From the NCBI GenBank assembly GCA_905147135.1, contig LR990039.1, positions 33,291,708 through 33,355,707 of the forward strand: DNA of 64,000 nt, read 5' to 3'. Each line of letters begins with the position of its first letter. Position 1 is the first letter of the stretch. Under the pieces are notes generated by a model. It worked only from the letters and a program-made list of their open reading frames with translations. It had not been told where the DNA came from and searched no databases. The stretch is from Blastobasis lacticolella (lineage: Eukaryota; Arthropoda; Insecta; Lepidoptera; Blastobasidae). Below are positions 33,075-45,324 of the stretch, one piece after another. The position numbers were made by a program, and so were the translations under genes.

Positions 33075-33245
33075 AAAAGAATTTGTTACAGTAGAGCGAC
33101 TACCATCTGACCTCCATGACCCTGCTACCAGGGGAACCTGACTCGATTGGATCATGGTTACAATTTCAGTTGCCAGAATTTGCAGATTTCATCATGATGT
33201 TTCCCTCACCATAGGAGCATCGGTTAATTTCAACTAATGTACATA
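33075..33245 (-). repeat. SINE, copy B (3' part, inverted)
   Basis: The minus strand matches the 3' two thirds of copy A: AACCGATGCTCCTATGGTG, CCATGATCCAATCGAGTCAG and GAGGTCAGATGGTAGTCGC. No tRNA head. Forms a large inverted pair with copy A. Confidence 0.75.
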
Positions 33246-33959
33246 ACTCAGACAGTGACGTGCCTAGGGGTTCAGAGTAAGGCAAGCCGAGAGATGAAGT
33301 TTGTGTAGTTTTTACGGTTATTAAAAATAAATCCATCCCCTTGCCACATTACGGAAATAATTTGTTATTTTCTGAGAAATGATTATAAACTTTACCTTTT
33401 CCATGCAAATCAAAACTTGTGCACATTTTAAACCATCACAAGGGACTCTACTTCGTCTATTGTTAATCAATCTAATTAAATCACTTTTACTACAAAACAC
33501 AACACAAACACAACAAAAAACTAATTACTTATCCGCCCAAACGGCTCAAACAAAACAATAGTGAAGTTGGTACGTATTACATCATTCAACAAACGTACCT
33601 ACTGCGCATGCGCGAAGTTGCCAATTTCAAAGATCCGTGTACAACTTCAAACGCATGCAGGGCTTAAAGTCTCGTACAATTTACCATATAAACAAACGTA
33701 TAGTTATATCTCATTATAGGACAGTTTTCATATGTAAGAAAGAGACATACCGGCCGGAATCAAAGCCCGCTTACAAGCCAGCGCGTGCGAGCGAGATGAC
33801 TGACCGAGTCTCAATTTCCTCAACTTGCGTGTGCGTTCGGATCGTGTTTCGTAACCTGGGCGCACGATGGCGCTGCTTTGCGGCGCGGCAGTTTGAAATG
33901 CATTAGGAGCGCGAACTTTAAATACTTCGCGCTCGCATTATCTTTGATTTTTTATCGAT
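33246..33959. other. No gene recognised
   Basis: Short frames. GAGCGCGAA and TTCGCGCTC (33908-33935) form a small hairpin. Confidence 0.5.
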
Positions 33960-34112
33960 AATTATTTTTATAAGGCAAGCCCGGCTTATGGGCTTGTATG
34001 ACAGTAACGCCACTGAACTCAGAAAAGAGTCATTGGTACATTGCCACAGCGGGATTCGAACCCGGCACCTCTCTCGCTTACGTCGGATACTCAACCGCCC
34101 AGCCACCAACGT
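33960..34112 (-). repeat. tRNA-derived SINE, copy C
   Basis: The minus strand carries TGGCTGGGCGGTTGAG (A-box-like) and GGTTCGAATCC (perfect B-box, 34052-34062 on plus as the complement), then AATGTACCAATGACTCTTTT as in copy A. The match to copy A fades after about 75 bp beyond the head. Confidence 0.75.
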
Positions 34113-34179
34113 TCTTGAAAAACATACTAAAGATAGCTACATAACTAAAACAGAATTCGTTCAATTGATAAATCGTTCT

Positions 34180-34890
34180 ACACAAATAAGTAGGTACTAT
34201 GTCCTACTAAAATGGTTCACTCATCTAGGGACCTACGTAGCGTAGGGAACCACTTATGAGACTAGTTTTGTTGAAACAGATTACAGACAGGTTTTACTAA
34301 ATACCTACATGTTTTCATGAACAGATAAAAGCGTTGTCTTTTCTGCCTATTTCCCGTCGGAAAAGAACCTCCTAACGTTACGATTAGGTACTAGCTAGGT
34401 AGCATATCTTAAAGTCTAGCTAGAACCTAGACCTTTAAAGCATGTAGGTACGTACCTTTTTAAAGTATTTTATGAAAACAAACAGCGTCAGGTGCCATAC
34501 TTTCTTGCTTTCTTGTGGCTCGGATGACTGATAGGTATTAACTATCAAGTAAGCTTGCACTCGTATCGTAGCGTAGCTAGGTAGGTACACTCCATACACA
34601 CAGATACACAACACTACGCAGGCTCTGGTTGCTATGCAATACGTAAATAGGTAGGTACCATGGTGTTTGGCCTACTGCTAGCTTGCATTCATACACAGAA
34701 TAATGATTATCACAATACTTAAACGTTGAACGCTGAACACAGACAAGACTACGTTAATACTGGTACCTGAAGATATAAATCATTCGTTCACATCGTTAAC
34801 ACTCTTATCACAGTTATCTTCACAATAGGTACTTAGGTATCCTACAACTACAACGCAACAATCATTTCGGTCACGCGAAAAGCTAAAAAC
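34180..34890. repeat. TAGGTAC/GTACCTA motif-rich stretch
   Basis: At least a dozen short TAGGTA, TACCTA or GTAGGTAC words in about 700 bp, none in perfect tandem. The pattern is common in lepidopteran non-coding DNA. No gene. Confidence 0.5.
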
Positions 34891-35761
34891 TGAATGAACG
34901 AATACGACGCGAAAGTAGGCAAATTTCGTCAATGGAAGTCGCGCCGTGGGTCAAACCACAAAATAAAGAACGGCCCGCCAAAGTATTCTATTTTTAGATT
35001 TTGTAGCTTTCAGTTTCTATTTTGATGTCAAAAGCGCCGCCACAGCTCCGGCGCCGGCCTTGACCTTGACGGCACGTGTAAAAGGATTCGTACTTAGGGA
35101 TCCGTGTTTTAGGGGTCTAACATATTTCGCCTTTTATGTTCTCTCGTTTTATGTTCTCCTGGTAGTTGCACCATAATGTTGATTTTTTTTTTTTGTTAAA
35201 GTGAGTCTCAAGCGAATCCAACTGTGGGCTTAATAATAATCCTTATGGCGATGGCCTACATTTGCTTATCACGATTTTATCGGGTAGTTTGGTACAATGA
35301 CAGTAACCTAGACAGTAATTTCTAAAATTGTGTTTGGGTCCGTGCTCCACCTAGGTGACCTAGGTTCTCCAATTGGGTGAAGCATGGGATATTTACAGGT
35401 AAAGCTCCATCAACTAAGAATCATTAAGTTAATTTTAGTTGATAAGAAATGTTCGTGAAAACGATAGGTACGATTACCTACGCGACACTGAAACATGACT
35501 GACAGACATGACATGAGAAAGCAAACTCGTAAAAAGACAAAGATGTTACATTAATTAGAGTTTGCTACATTAATATGCTACAGTAATTTGAATAAGACTA
35601 CTTTGCTATTAGTTAGGTGGTGGTGCACTTTCGTAAAAACTATGAATGAACCTTTTGAATTAAAATCATAATTGATTACAATATTTTTTTGTACAGAACT
35701 CTCGAAACCAAAAAATACAAAACGGATTATTTAGACCTCCTTAATATTGCGCCTAGTACGT
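34891..35761. other. No gene recognised
   Basis: A GC-richer patch at 35020-35090 (GCCGCCACAGCTCCGGCGCC) and the 34957-34975 inverted-repeat partner. Confidence 0.45.
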
Positions 35762-36195
35762 GGGGTGTCCATAAAATAAGCCAGTGCAAATACAGGCATG
35801 ACGCATTTCATCTTAGTCCTCACAGTGACAACGCATCTGCTGTTCTGCATGTTTGTTGCCTGCAACCTAAATGCTTAAATCCTAGTACGTAAATAGTGTT
35901 GCTAGGTATTTTTTCAGCTATTCAAATTTAATATTCACCTTCTTGAATTCAAACATGAGTAGAATTTAATAATTACTATTAGATAGGTACTAAAATGACA
36001 TCTTTCCTTATTTCGGAGCTGGCGGAAAAGTTCAACGAGAAATGCATAAACTTGTGCCAAGACTCACCACATGCATTCAACAGGATGTAAACTGAGTGAA
36101 AAAATAGACAAAAAAGTATAACAACAATATCGTGTAGTTTTGCTGCACTTTCCAAAAATATTAAAATCTAGTGAATGTACTTTATGGACACCCTG
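35762..36195. mobile_element. ~430 bp element with CAGGGTGTCC ends
   Basis: GGGGTGTCCATAAAATA (35762-35778) and TACTTTATGGACACCCT (36178-36194) are inverted copies with two differences. No coding capacity. The termini resemble those of the larger inverted pair at 31994/36825, so they may be one superfamily, one nested inside the other. Confidence 0.55.
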
Positions 36196-36825
36196 TGATA
36201 TCAGTATCCCGTACATAGTCCACCTGCTTCAGTCATGACTGCCTAGTACAATAGAAGATATGGCGCAGACGCGAAATCAAGCTGTAACTTTTTTGCCTAT
36301 TAATGTTTATTGTGTTTTCGCAATTAGTTTGAAGACTATGTACCTAGGTGCAACATTGTGTTGAAGGCAACAAAAAACAAATAAATTAAAGTAGAAACAA
36401 ACATCGAAATGTCTTGTTTTTGTGCCGGACTGCTCACGAGCTGCTTGTAATAATAATTTTATTAACCAGCCACTTGAGGTATTGATCGTAGTGATCTTTA
36501 GATTGAATTTTAAAACTCATATGAAACGGTAGGTAGAAAAGACTTAAAGGCACAAAACCTATATCCTATCTGTAACTGGTAAAATTGTATTATTCAGTTG
36601 ATTGACCTGATTATGAACTTGAGTGATCTATTACAACTGATTTCTAGAGATGCGGTCTTTCGTTTTCAAAATGTGATTATCGACATTGAAAAAGAAAAAG
36701 TTCGATAGTCATTTTCTCGGTAACTATTCCACGCACGAAAAAAATAATTGTACCTATCGTTTTAATACGTTTAGCACTCCATCCAGTTCACGGCTTTATA
36801 CATGTATTATGAAACACCCTGTATA

Positions 36826-37504
36826 AATAATTTAAGTTAAGTGATTTTATTACTATCACCCCGTTACTATCACACGTGAGATTCGAACATCACTACAAAA
36901 TATCAAATATATCGATCAAGCTCCGCTCACTCATTCATTCAATAATTACTCCAACTTCGAAAACACAAAATGTTAAAATTCATTGAATTAGGTTGGTAAA
37001 ATCACTTTTCTTTTTGGTGACTGAAAAGCGAAACTGCCAAGAGAATGTGAGTGCGACCGGTTATGTTACTTATAGAACTCACACAAGAGGATAAAGAAGA
37101 TAGGATGGGTAGGATAGGAAAGTAAATAATAAGGTGGCAGACAAGCTTACAGCCTGCCTGCTAAGTCTTTGGCTCTATTCCTTATGGAAACGACCCAAAA
37201 TTTCAATGATTTCGTGCTCGCTCATTAATTTAACCCTATACTTGGCAAGGCTTAATTTTCGTTTATATGTATTCTTAGATGTTCATTGGTGACGGGAAAA
37301 ATGGTAAAATAAATATCAATTTGTTAAAATAAGTTTTATTGAGTGTCTCACATAAGGCACATTTCCACTTATTAACAATTAACTTTAGAAAATCAATGTA
37401 TTAAATTAGCGACACCGCCAGGCTTTCAATAACATCAACATATTTTATTTTCTAGCAAGAACAATATTAAATATCACATTCTTACGTGATAAAATATCAA
37501 AATT
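36826..37504. other. No gene recognised
   Basis: AT-rich. No motif. Confidence 0.55.
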
Positions 37505-38885
37505 ATAATAGTAGTTTTGACACGAGTGTTTTAATACCTAATTATATGCAGTTGCATACACTACTTTATCTACACTCATATTTTTATGTTAAAATATCGT
37601 ACATAGGTATATATATACCTAATTATATACCTCGTGCATAAATTATAGAATTTTATCAACTTTGCTGGATGTAAGCTGCGAGTCAGTTCTGTTGTATCTA
37701 CGCGTCACGGATATCAAGCGGCGGGAAATTCACGTCACTACTTTCACATTTATCTATTTATTTGCTTCAAACAAGAAACAACATTCACAAACACAACCAA
37801 CAACGATTAGAAAAAAAATATTCTGTTTAGCGGGAAAATAACTACTCACAAATATAGACAGAAGAATTTGAATTTTGAATTTGTTAAAGACATTTAGGTC
37901 ATCATCACAGCCCGTACCAGTCCACTGCAGGACTTAGGGCCTCTCCCACGAAAGGGGTTATTGCCATAATCTCCACGCTTGGCAGGCGGGTTGGAGATCG
38001 CAGTGTTTAAATATAACAATAAAAAATGCTGTTTTTAATTAAGGTATTTAGTCTACATTTGACCGTGTCCGGGCGCCCGACAAGAATTTAAAAAATATAA
38101 GTGTTGCGTAATGATTAAAATAGTAGTTTATGCAACTGTCATATAAAAGGGGGTATTAAAACATGTAATAGTTTGACACGAGTGTTTTAATACCTAATTA
38201 TATGTAGTTGCATACACTACTTTATCTACACTCATATTTTATGTTAAAATATCGTACCTATAATTTTCTCAACTTTGCTGGAAGTAAGCTGCGAGTCAGT
38301 TCTGTTGTATCTACGCGTCGAGGATATCAAGCGGCGGGAAATTCACTTTACAACTTTCACATTTATCTATTTATTTGCTTAAAATAAGAAAAAACATTCA
38401 CAAACACAAATTACAACAATTGCAAAAAATATTCTGTTTAGCGGGAAAATAATTACACAGAATATAAACAGGAAAATTTAAATTTTGAATTTGAATTTGT
38501 TAAAGACATTTAAGTATTCAGCCTACATTACGCCGTGTCCCGGTGACCGACAACAAATTAAAAAATGAAAGTGTTGCATAATGATTAAAAAGTTATTTTA
38601 CGATACAGCTGTAATGAAAATAGTATGGGATATGCTGTTTCGAAAAGTAATTTTTTAAAATTTTATAGTCTGGCGTGAAAAAAGTGTACCCTTAAACGAC
38701 TGTTTTCGAATATGAAATTGGAACATTACGCTATGAGTGTAGATAAAGTTATTTTACGTTACAGCTGTAATTAAATTAGTATTGGAAATGCTGCATCAAA
38801 AAGTAATTTTTTTAAATTTTATGGACTGGCGTGAAAAAAGTGTCTCCTTAAACGACTGTTTTCGAATATGTAATTGGAACAGTAC
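37505..38885 (+). repeat. Tandem array of ~0.52 kb repeat
   Basis: Unit A starts at about 37505 and unit B at about 38164, both with TTTGACACGAGTGTTTTAAT, then ACCTAATTATATG, GAGTCAGTTCTGTTGTATCT and GCGGCGGGAAATTCAC. Subtracting the 136 bp insertion in unit A gives a period near 520 bp. A third, partial copy of the unit's end lies at 38729-38880. An inverted copy starts the window (17-533). Confidence 0.85.
37900..38035 (-). mobile_element. 3' fragment of the ~260 bp retroelement, inserted in unit A
   Basis: Minus-strand copy of 29058-29316, 3' half only (CATCATCACAGCCC on plus marks its 3' end). It interrupts the ~0.52 kb repeat between ACATTTAGGT and GTATTTAGTCTAC, while unit B has the uninterrupted sequence. 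Confidence 0.85.
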
Positions 38886-38888
38886 TAT

Positions 38889-38917
38889 ATTATTTATTTA
38901 TTTATTTATTTATTTTT
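38889..38917. repeat. TTTA microsatellite
   Basis: Seven TTTA-type units, probably a retroelement tail. Confidence 0.8.
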
Positions 38918-41900
38918 ATCTTGCAATGCGCGTACGCCTTCAACCGGTTCGCCATATTGTGTTCTACTATTGTTTTGGTATTGATAATAACTAAAAGTTA
39001 TTTTTGGTAGAATCTCAATAATACTTTCTAGTATGTTATACCAAAATATTTTGAAAATACTTTTCAAAATAATCTGTAGATTTTCGAAAAGTTTAATGTA
39101 TCAAATAATACACTGCGCCAAGAATAGGGTTAAGATGGGGACTTTGATTACGAATAGCCCAGATTTTTAGAGCTAAAACGTAAAATTTCGAGCGATCAAC
39201 AGCTTATAAGCTGCGGCTCGCTCGCATAATCCCGCCTATATTAAGTTCTACTTAGTCGCAATTGCAATTGCAACCAACAATCGCTATTCGACCAAATTGG
39301 GAATAAGTTTAGTCAAGCTTCAGTCCGGAATTTCATTATACTTTTTATTTGTCCGGGTTACAAGTGTTTTAGGGATACCAGCTGTGGTACTGATAAATTA
39401 TCTTAGTTGTGGGGTATTATTTTTATATGGACCCTAAATTTACATAGTGGTGTTGGTTTAAGTACCTACAGGTTTGACGCCATAGCATAAAAAGTTAGGA
39501 ATTGTATACTCTATCTGAAAATTACCTACAATAGTTATTTCTGCCTGGCACTTTCGAGTTTTTGGCCAAAATGAATGATATCTTTTGTTCTCTGTTTTGA
39601 ACACTCATCGTATGTGACTAAACGCTTTGTATTCATGTCTTTGTTTTAATTAAAAACTGAAGTATAGAGTGCGTGAAGATAATGAACTGGAACTAAATTT
39701 GATAGTCTAATAAAAATGCAAACATCATACGCAGTAAAGAGTTTATTTTATCATTACATAGTAGGGGATTTTTCAAACATTTTGTGGCTAAATTTTGGTA
39801 AAAGTTGCAACACTGGTACTTTGAGTCTGTCCCTTTCGGGTATACGCGCTTGTATTATCCATTTGATTGTTGATCCTAGGGTCAGACAGAAGGAGATATC
39901 ACTCATGTCACGTCGTAAATTGAGTAAAGCTATAATAAGACCACGCTAAGTACGAATCGCTATTAAAAAAAAAAAAAAATATCTCTGTATGGCAACTTAT
40001 GCCATGTCTTTTATCCGTCATTCATAAAAGTCATAACAAAGAATTTAACTGACTTTAAAAATATTATTAAGGCGATTGGCACATTCGAACGCAGCATGTA
40101 AAACCCATCCACGCGCGTGTCTGCGGATCCGCATCACCGTACGTTTCCATAGACAACTCCAGAGCTGCAATTCCATAGACTATTCTAGTGTTACAAAATT
40201 GGGCCCTTTATTCGTCATTCTGGCGAAATTTGGAAATATGTGTAATTTTTATATTGTCTTATATACAATCAATAATTTAGGAATTCTTCAAATTGTTATA
40301 AACTTTTCATAAAATTATATTATTTAGGCGAAAAATAATTTGAGAACTGAGTAATGGACACCAATCTGACAATCCTGGAGACCTGACTTCACAGCAGCGG
40401 CCTATTTGACGCACCGTACGGTGCTGCGTTCCAGTGTGCGAATCACCTAAATAATAATGGGCAATGACTGACAAGGACAGATTATACAATCGATATTGCC
40501 ATATCCACACTTTATAATTTCTACCACTGTCAGTAGATTCGGACTAAGCGTGGTTCTATTATAGCCTATGTTGCTGATTGATCAACAGCCTGTAAAACCT
40601 TGTCCAATTGAAAAAAATTACGAAACCATGAATTATTCAATATTTTTGGTCGTTGTGTATGTTTGACATAGGTATTAGCCACAGATATAACAGTCTGAAC
40701 ACAAATCACAAATATTCCCTGTTCGCTCACTCTGCAATGATTATGAATCTTGCTATCTCGTTTTTTCATCTACAGGAATAATTAGCCGGAAAATGACGTG
40801 CGCAATGTTTTGAAAATTCGACATGTTGCTCAAGGTAACAAAGACCTGACGTTCCTTTTGAAACATCGGTGTAAATTTTATAATTTCCTAATAAAATGTA
40901 AATCAAACCATTTAAAAGACGGTGTAATTTAGTTGCACATTTATGTGAAAGCGCAAAGTACACCTGGATTATCTTTTCATCGACAAGTAATTTCTTTCGT
41001 GGTCGCGGCGATCGGGAATCAATTTTAGAAATTGTGACAAAAATATGCTATGTGTGAATTTGCAATAATTGAAATCCTTTACCTTAAATCCATTAAAGAT
41101 AGATTTAAAATTATTGGCAAATTGAGCAATATTTCGGTGTCTAAATAGGTACGAAATTATTTTGATGGTAACAGGGTCGCATTTGGTATTAATTGTATAC
41201 AATGTGTAATACCTACTCAAATCTCGTAAATAGCGGTCTACAATTTTATATGTATTAATTAGGGTTTCATATAAAAAATGTACCTAAATTACATTTTAAA
41301 TGTTCAAACAGTTTATGAAACAATTTTACGTTTTTTTACATTTATTTGTTTTTCTAGGTTTCCTAAAGACCAGACATGGTGATGTCTGGGTTGCAAATTG
41401 GAAGTGCTGCGTTGCAAACTTTTTGAAGAACAAGATAATAAGTCCCTTTGTCCTGGTGCACCATAATTATATGAATTTAATATGTTTAAACTGTTTAATA
41501 TATTAATGTACCTATCCTTTCCATGTTTTTTTTTTCATGACTATGTCCTCTAGTAATTTATTGTGAAGTCACATAGGTCATCCTGTATATAATAAAGATA
41601 CTTCTAACGATAAGTAAGTAGGTAACTACTTAGTTTAGAAGTTAATAAGGCAACAAATAAACATTTATACCGGTCAAAATCATCAAATTTTGGTGATATT
41701 GAATGGTGAATCAAAAAGATGGTGGTAGGTATCAGGGCGTGGGTTTTATTCACTAGCCACCTTACCTTTTATTATAATGTCTATATAAAATTATAAGGAC
41801 AATTTAAAAAAAATCACGAAATCGTCCGGAGCGAAATATACCCACAAAGATTTGTTTATGTTCGTTACGAGTGGAAATTCGTAGCAAAATATAACTTATC

Positions 41901-43202
41901 TGCAGATGGGCTGCCTTGTTCCGTCCCTGCATTTGCATTATAGTGTGTGTGTGTTATAGAGATGTGTGACATTTTGTCTCGAATTCAAACTCGGCATGTA
42001 CTCTCAGCTTCTGTAAATAATTTTTTTTCTCTATAGTATTTCACTAATTTGCGCCATCTATTGACTACAATTACAACTTGATTGCCCAGTAGTCAGTGGC
42101 CCATCCACACGACACAATCTGACTAGACAATTTGATTGGCAATCTAGTCAGAATGTACCTACGTAAAATTCAGTCGTGTGCGTCGCCGTCGCCGTCGATC
42201 TGTTCACACCGATATAAGTCTAGGCGTAGGAACACATCCAAACATTCATTAATAATTTCGGCACTTAAATTGGTACTAAGTATTTCTAAGTTGAGAGTGG
42301 CCCATTTTCGGTAACTTACAACAAAGGAGTCTGGAGACGTACCAATGTAGGTATATGCAATCCAATTTATGTACCTATTGAATGTAAATAATTGCAGAAT
42401 ATTTCCAACATACCTATCTATTTTGCTTAAAAGCTTGACGCACCGTCTGTTACTGAGATTACTAATACAAGGGTGTCAAGCTGAATCTGAAATCTGTGTG
42501 AAATCGACCAGACACAGCAGCGATGAGACTGTGGAGCTACATCCCAAACTATGGAGCATCTGCTCTCTTGCCCTCTTTGTCCTGCTACCTGCACTAGGGA
42601 GGAACTGTTCCTGACGACTGATAATGCCGTTGTCGGGGCAGATTATGATATGGGCAAGCCAGATCTAGATAATAAATAAATAGGGTTTTCGAAAATTGAC
42701 TCGACGAAGAAGAAGATTGAGTGAAATAATAAATACCTACCGACAGAACTGGATAAACTAAAGGATGAAACCTTAAAATTAAACATAAAAACAGAACAAG
42801 CAAGGTTAGTTGCAGAGAGCACATCGATCCTGCGAAACACAGTGAAAGGGCGCGCCCTTCCTATCAGAGTTGGTTTAATTCCTGTACCCGGTCGCCTCTC
42901 GCTTTTTACTGCGCTACTGTTTCCGAATTGATTTAAATTGGCGACGCCTGTAAAAGTTGACGTTCGGCCCGTGAATACAAATGCAGTTTTAATTTTAGCG
43001 CGCGGCCACGAGAAGAGTTGGGTGGTGAGGATGAGGCAGTTCGGGAAAGCGTCAGGCACGTTCTTCGTGAATCAGACTATTCATTCATGAAAATTGTATA
43101 CAATTCATGCGACCAGAGATTTTGTAATAAGCTATTTAAAAGTCTTTGCTTTATTCCGTTTTTTTAAGGGCGAAGCTTCTCCAAGAATTAACTGGCCGAG
43201 GT
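38918..43202. other. Long AT-rich stretch without recognised genes
   Basis: Frames of at most 88 codons, none with motifs. An A-run at 39965-39978 could mark a retroelement tail. This is the largest region with neither a gene nor a repeat I can name. Confidence 0.5.
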
Positions 43203-43371
43203 CATTAGCGTATCTAGGGCTATTTTCCAGGGGGGGACCTGGCCCCTGAGGATTCCTGAGTTGTATTTAAATGAAATTATGTTTGTATGAAGTTTTGTAT
43301 ATCCTGGGGTGGGCACCAGACCATTCTGGGGTGGGCACGGCTCACCCGCCCCCCCCCCTTTCCTACGCCCA
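43203..43371. mobile_element. 169 bp element with 10 bp target duplication
   Basis: TGGCCGAGGT occurs at 43193-43202 and again at 43372-43381, directly flanking a G/C-run-rich segment. The ends are loosely inverted (GCGTATCTAGGG against GGGCGTAGGAAAGGGG). A 10 bp duplication and weak inverted ends fit a small Mutator-like or similar DNA element, but the family is not established. Confidence 0.6.
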
Positions 43372-43672
43372 TGGCCGAGGTAGACATTGCAGCGCTCTAA
43401 GTAAAATCTCTAAGAACGTGTTCCCAACCGAATACCTATTTCTCTTCCCTCAGCTTTTTTATAAAACTTACTCAATAAAAAAATTACTAAATGCATATGT
43501 AATGGAAGGTGTTAGTTGTTGCCTAACAGTTCGGTAGCAGCTTCCACATGGTACTCGGCAGTCGGCAAGGAATTTCAGACCAAACTACAGCTAACGAATC
43601 TCCACTCACTTCACGCTTCACATCACTGGGCGGTAGAAAAGTCTTCTGTACGGTAATTACTTTCTTTCTTCA

Positions 43673-43694
43673 TCTCTCTCTCTCTCTCTCTCTC
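43673..43694. repeat. CT microsatellite
   Basis: About ten uninterrupted CT units. Confidence 0.9.
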
Positions 43695-44471
43695 GCCCGT
43701 TCTCTGTTTATCTCTCTTCTGTCACACAGCCTAGTTGCAACTTTAGGGGGTCTAAAAAAGCCACATTAGTGTTTCATAATCTGATTCATATTAATTTGTC
43801 ACAAACTTATCTGCAGCGTCGCTGTTGTCGTCACTTAGTTCTAGTATTGGTCACCGGATCAGATAATGAATTAAATCACTTTTTGTACACTAGTTCGGAT
43901 CAGATAAGTTTGTGGCACTCTAATATGGATAGTAATTTGGATGGTTAATGACCACATTAACCATGAAAAATAAAAATTTTTAGAGTTAGAATATTCGAGC
44001 CAGCGTTATGTTCCCGTCTCATGGCCCCACCGGTGCCCATTTCCCTACAGAGCTGGCAGTATCCAGCAGCTAACTTTACAACTGACTGACTGCCGTCTTG
44101 ATGCATTTCATCGGCACCAAGTACCGCGGACTGGGGATCACATAAATTGAGTTCCCTCGCCAACTGTTCTCTGAAGCCATAAATTAAATTTTCCTCACAG
44201 CTTCGGATAGCCATTATAGCTTAGCTGCACGTCGAGAAGCTAATTTGCCGAGTTATCCATGTACACTCAATAAATAAAATGCACAGATAATTGTTTTGTC
44301 GAATAGTCTGGCCACACTATTTCCTATGACGAATAGTCTAACTATTCACCTTCAAAAACTGTTAGAACTTTTGTGAGCTTTTGAAGATATAACTAATTTT
44401 ATATTCTACCTGCACGTCGACAAGGTTAGCAAGCATCCGCATATAAATGGCGCTGACCGTTCCTACATTGG
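43695..44471. other. No gene recognised
   Basis: A minus-strand frame at 43957-44214 lacks motifs. Confidence 0.5.
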
Positions 44472-44611
44472 ACTATAAGTATGTATTTAGAAAAAGTATT
44501 TAAGTAGTATATTAGTTATCTAGCACCCATAGCACAAGCTTTGCTTAGTTTGGGGCTAGATGGCGCTGTGTTAATTTGTCCACGAATATTTTTTTATTTT
44601 TTTATTATATA
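44472..44611 (+). repeat. tRNA-Gly SINE, 3' part only
   Basis: ATAAGTATGTATTTAG through GGGGCTAGATGGCGCTGTGT and a T/A-rich tail match the 3' half of 49503-49772. The tRNA head is missing, as in a 5'-truncated retroposon. Confidence 0.85.
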
Positions 44612-44637
44612 GAAGTGTGTCAACTGCCGCGATATAA

Positions 44638-45155
44638 ACACTTCATCAGACGATCAATTGTCGGACCCCTAGTCTCCTGGATCCAAAAGCGCGCTGTGAC
44701 AATGGAATTATCGATGATACTATGCTCACAAGTGGTATTGAGCCGTTGAGTCAGCGGAGGGATTTCGCCTCCGTTTGTGTGTTCTACCGCTTGTACAACG
44801 GTGTTTGTTATGAAGAACTGTTTGACATGATGCCTACAGCTACATTCTATCATCGCACCGCTCGCCACCGACAGGGAGTTCATTCTCACACCTTGGGAGC
44901 CAAATTGGTCGCGAACTGTTCGGTTCCAAAGGAACTTATTTCCACGCACTCTAAGGTTGTCGAATGAACTACCTGGAGAGGTTTTCCCCGGAGAGTACAA
45001 CATGGATATCTTCAAGAAAGGGGTAAAAATGTTTTTACAGAGTCGGCAACGCGTGGGGTGATGCCCCTGGTATTGCAAACGTCCATAGGCTGCAGTAACT
45101 GCTTACCATCAGGCAGGTCGTAAGCTTGCTTACCACCTTAATGGTATAAAAAAAG
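44638..45155 (+). pseudogene. Jockey-type LINE ORF2 C-terminus
   Basis: In order: WIQKRAV (44689 onward), IIDDTMLTSGIEPLSQRRDF (44710-44766), ASVCVFYRLYNGVCYEELF, ATFYHRTARHRQGVHSHTL, VPKELISTHSKVVE, then frame changes and YNMDIFKKGVKMFLQSR. This is the standard C-terminal run of a lepidopteran jockey/CR1-type RT. The 3' UTR end CCATCAGGCAGGTCGTAAGC, then TTGCTTACCACC, runs into an A-rich tail. It is 5'-truncated and carries stops. Confidence 0.85.
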
Positions 45156-45324
45156 GTGGGTAAATTACTCTTTTCCACCTTCACAATTTCGCTTGCCAGC
45201 ATTGGCGGCTACTTTATCATTTACCGCTAAAAATGTTACGTACCTAATTCGATTACGTTAGATTATAAACTGATGGTTTTAACAATCATATGGTAACATA
45301 AATAAATAAAAAAAAAAATTTGAC
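45156..45324. other. Spacer
   Basis: Short AT-rich sequence. Confidence 0.5.

Larger units (their letters stand above)
31994..36825. mobile_element. Segment bounded by perfect 35 bp inverted repeats
   Basis: 31994-32028 and 36791-36825 are perfect inverted copies (TATACAGGGTGTTTCATAAT then ACATGTATAAAGCCG). If the termini are CAGGGTGTTTCATAA, each is flanked by TA, as in Tc1/mariner-type DNA transposons. The 4.8 kb interior contains no transposase-sized frame but holds several other repeats. It may be a composite non-autonomous element or two separate copies of a small family in opposite orientation. Confidence 0.4.
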
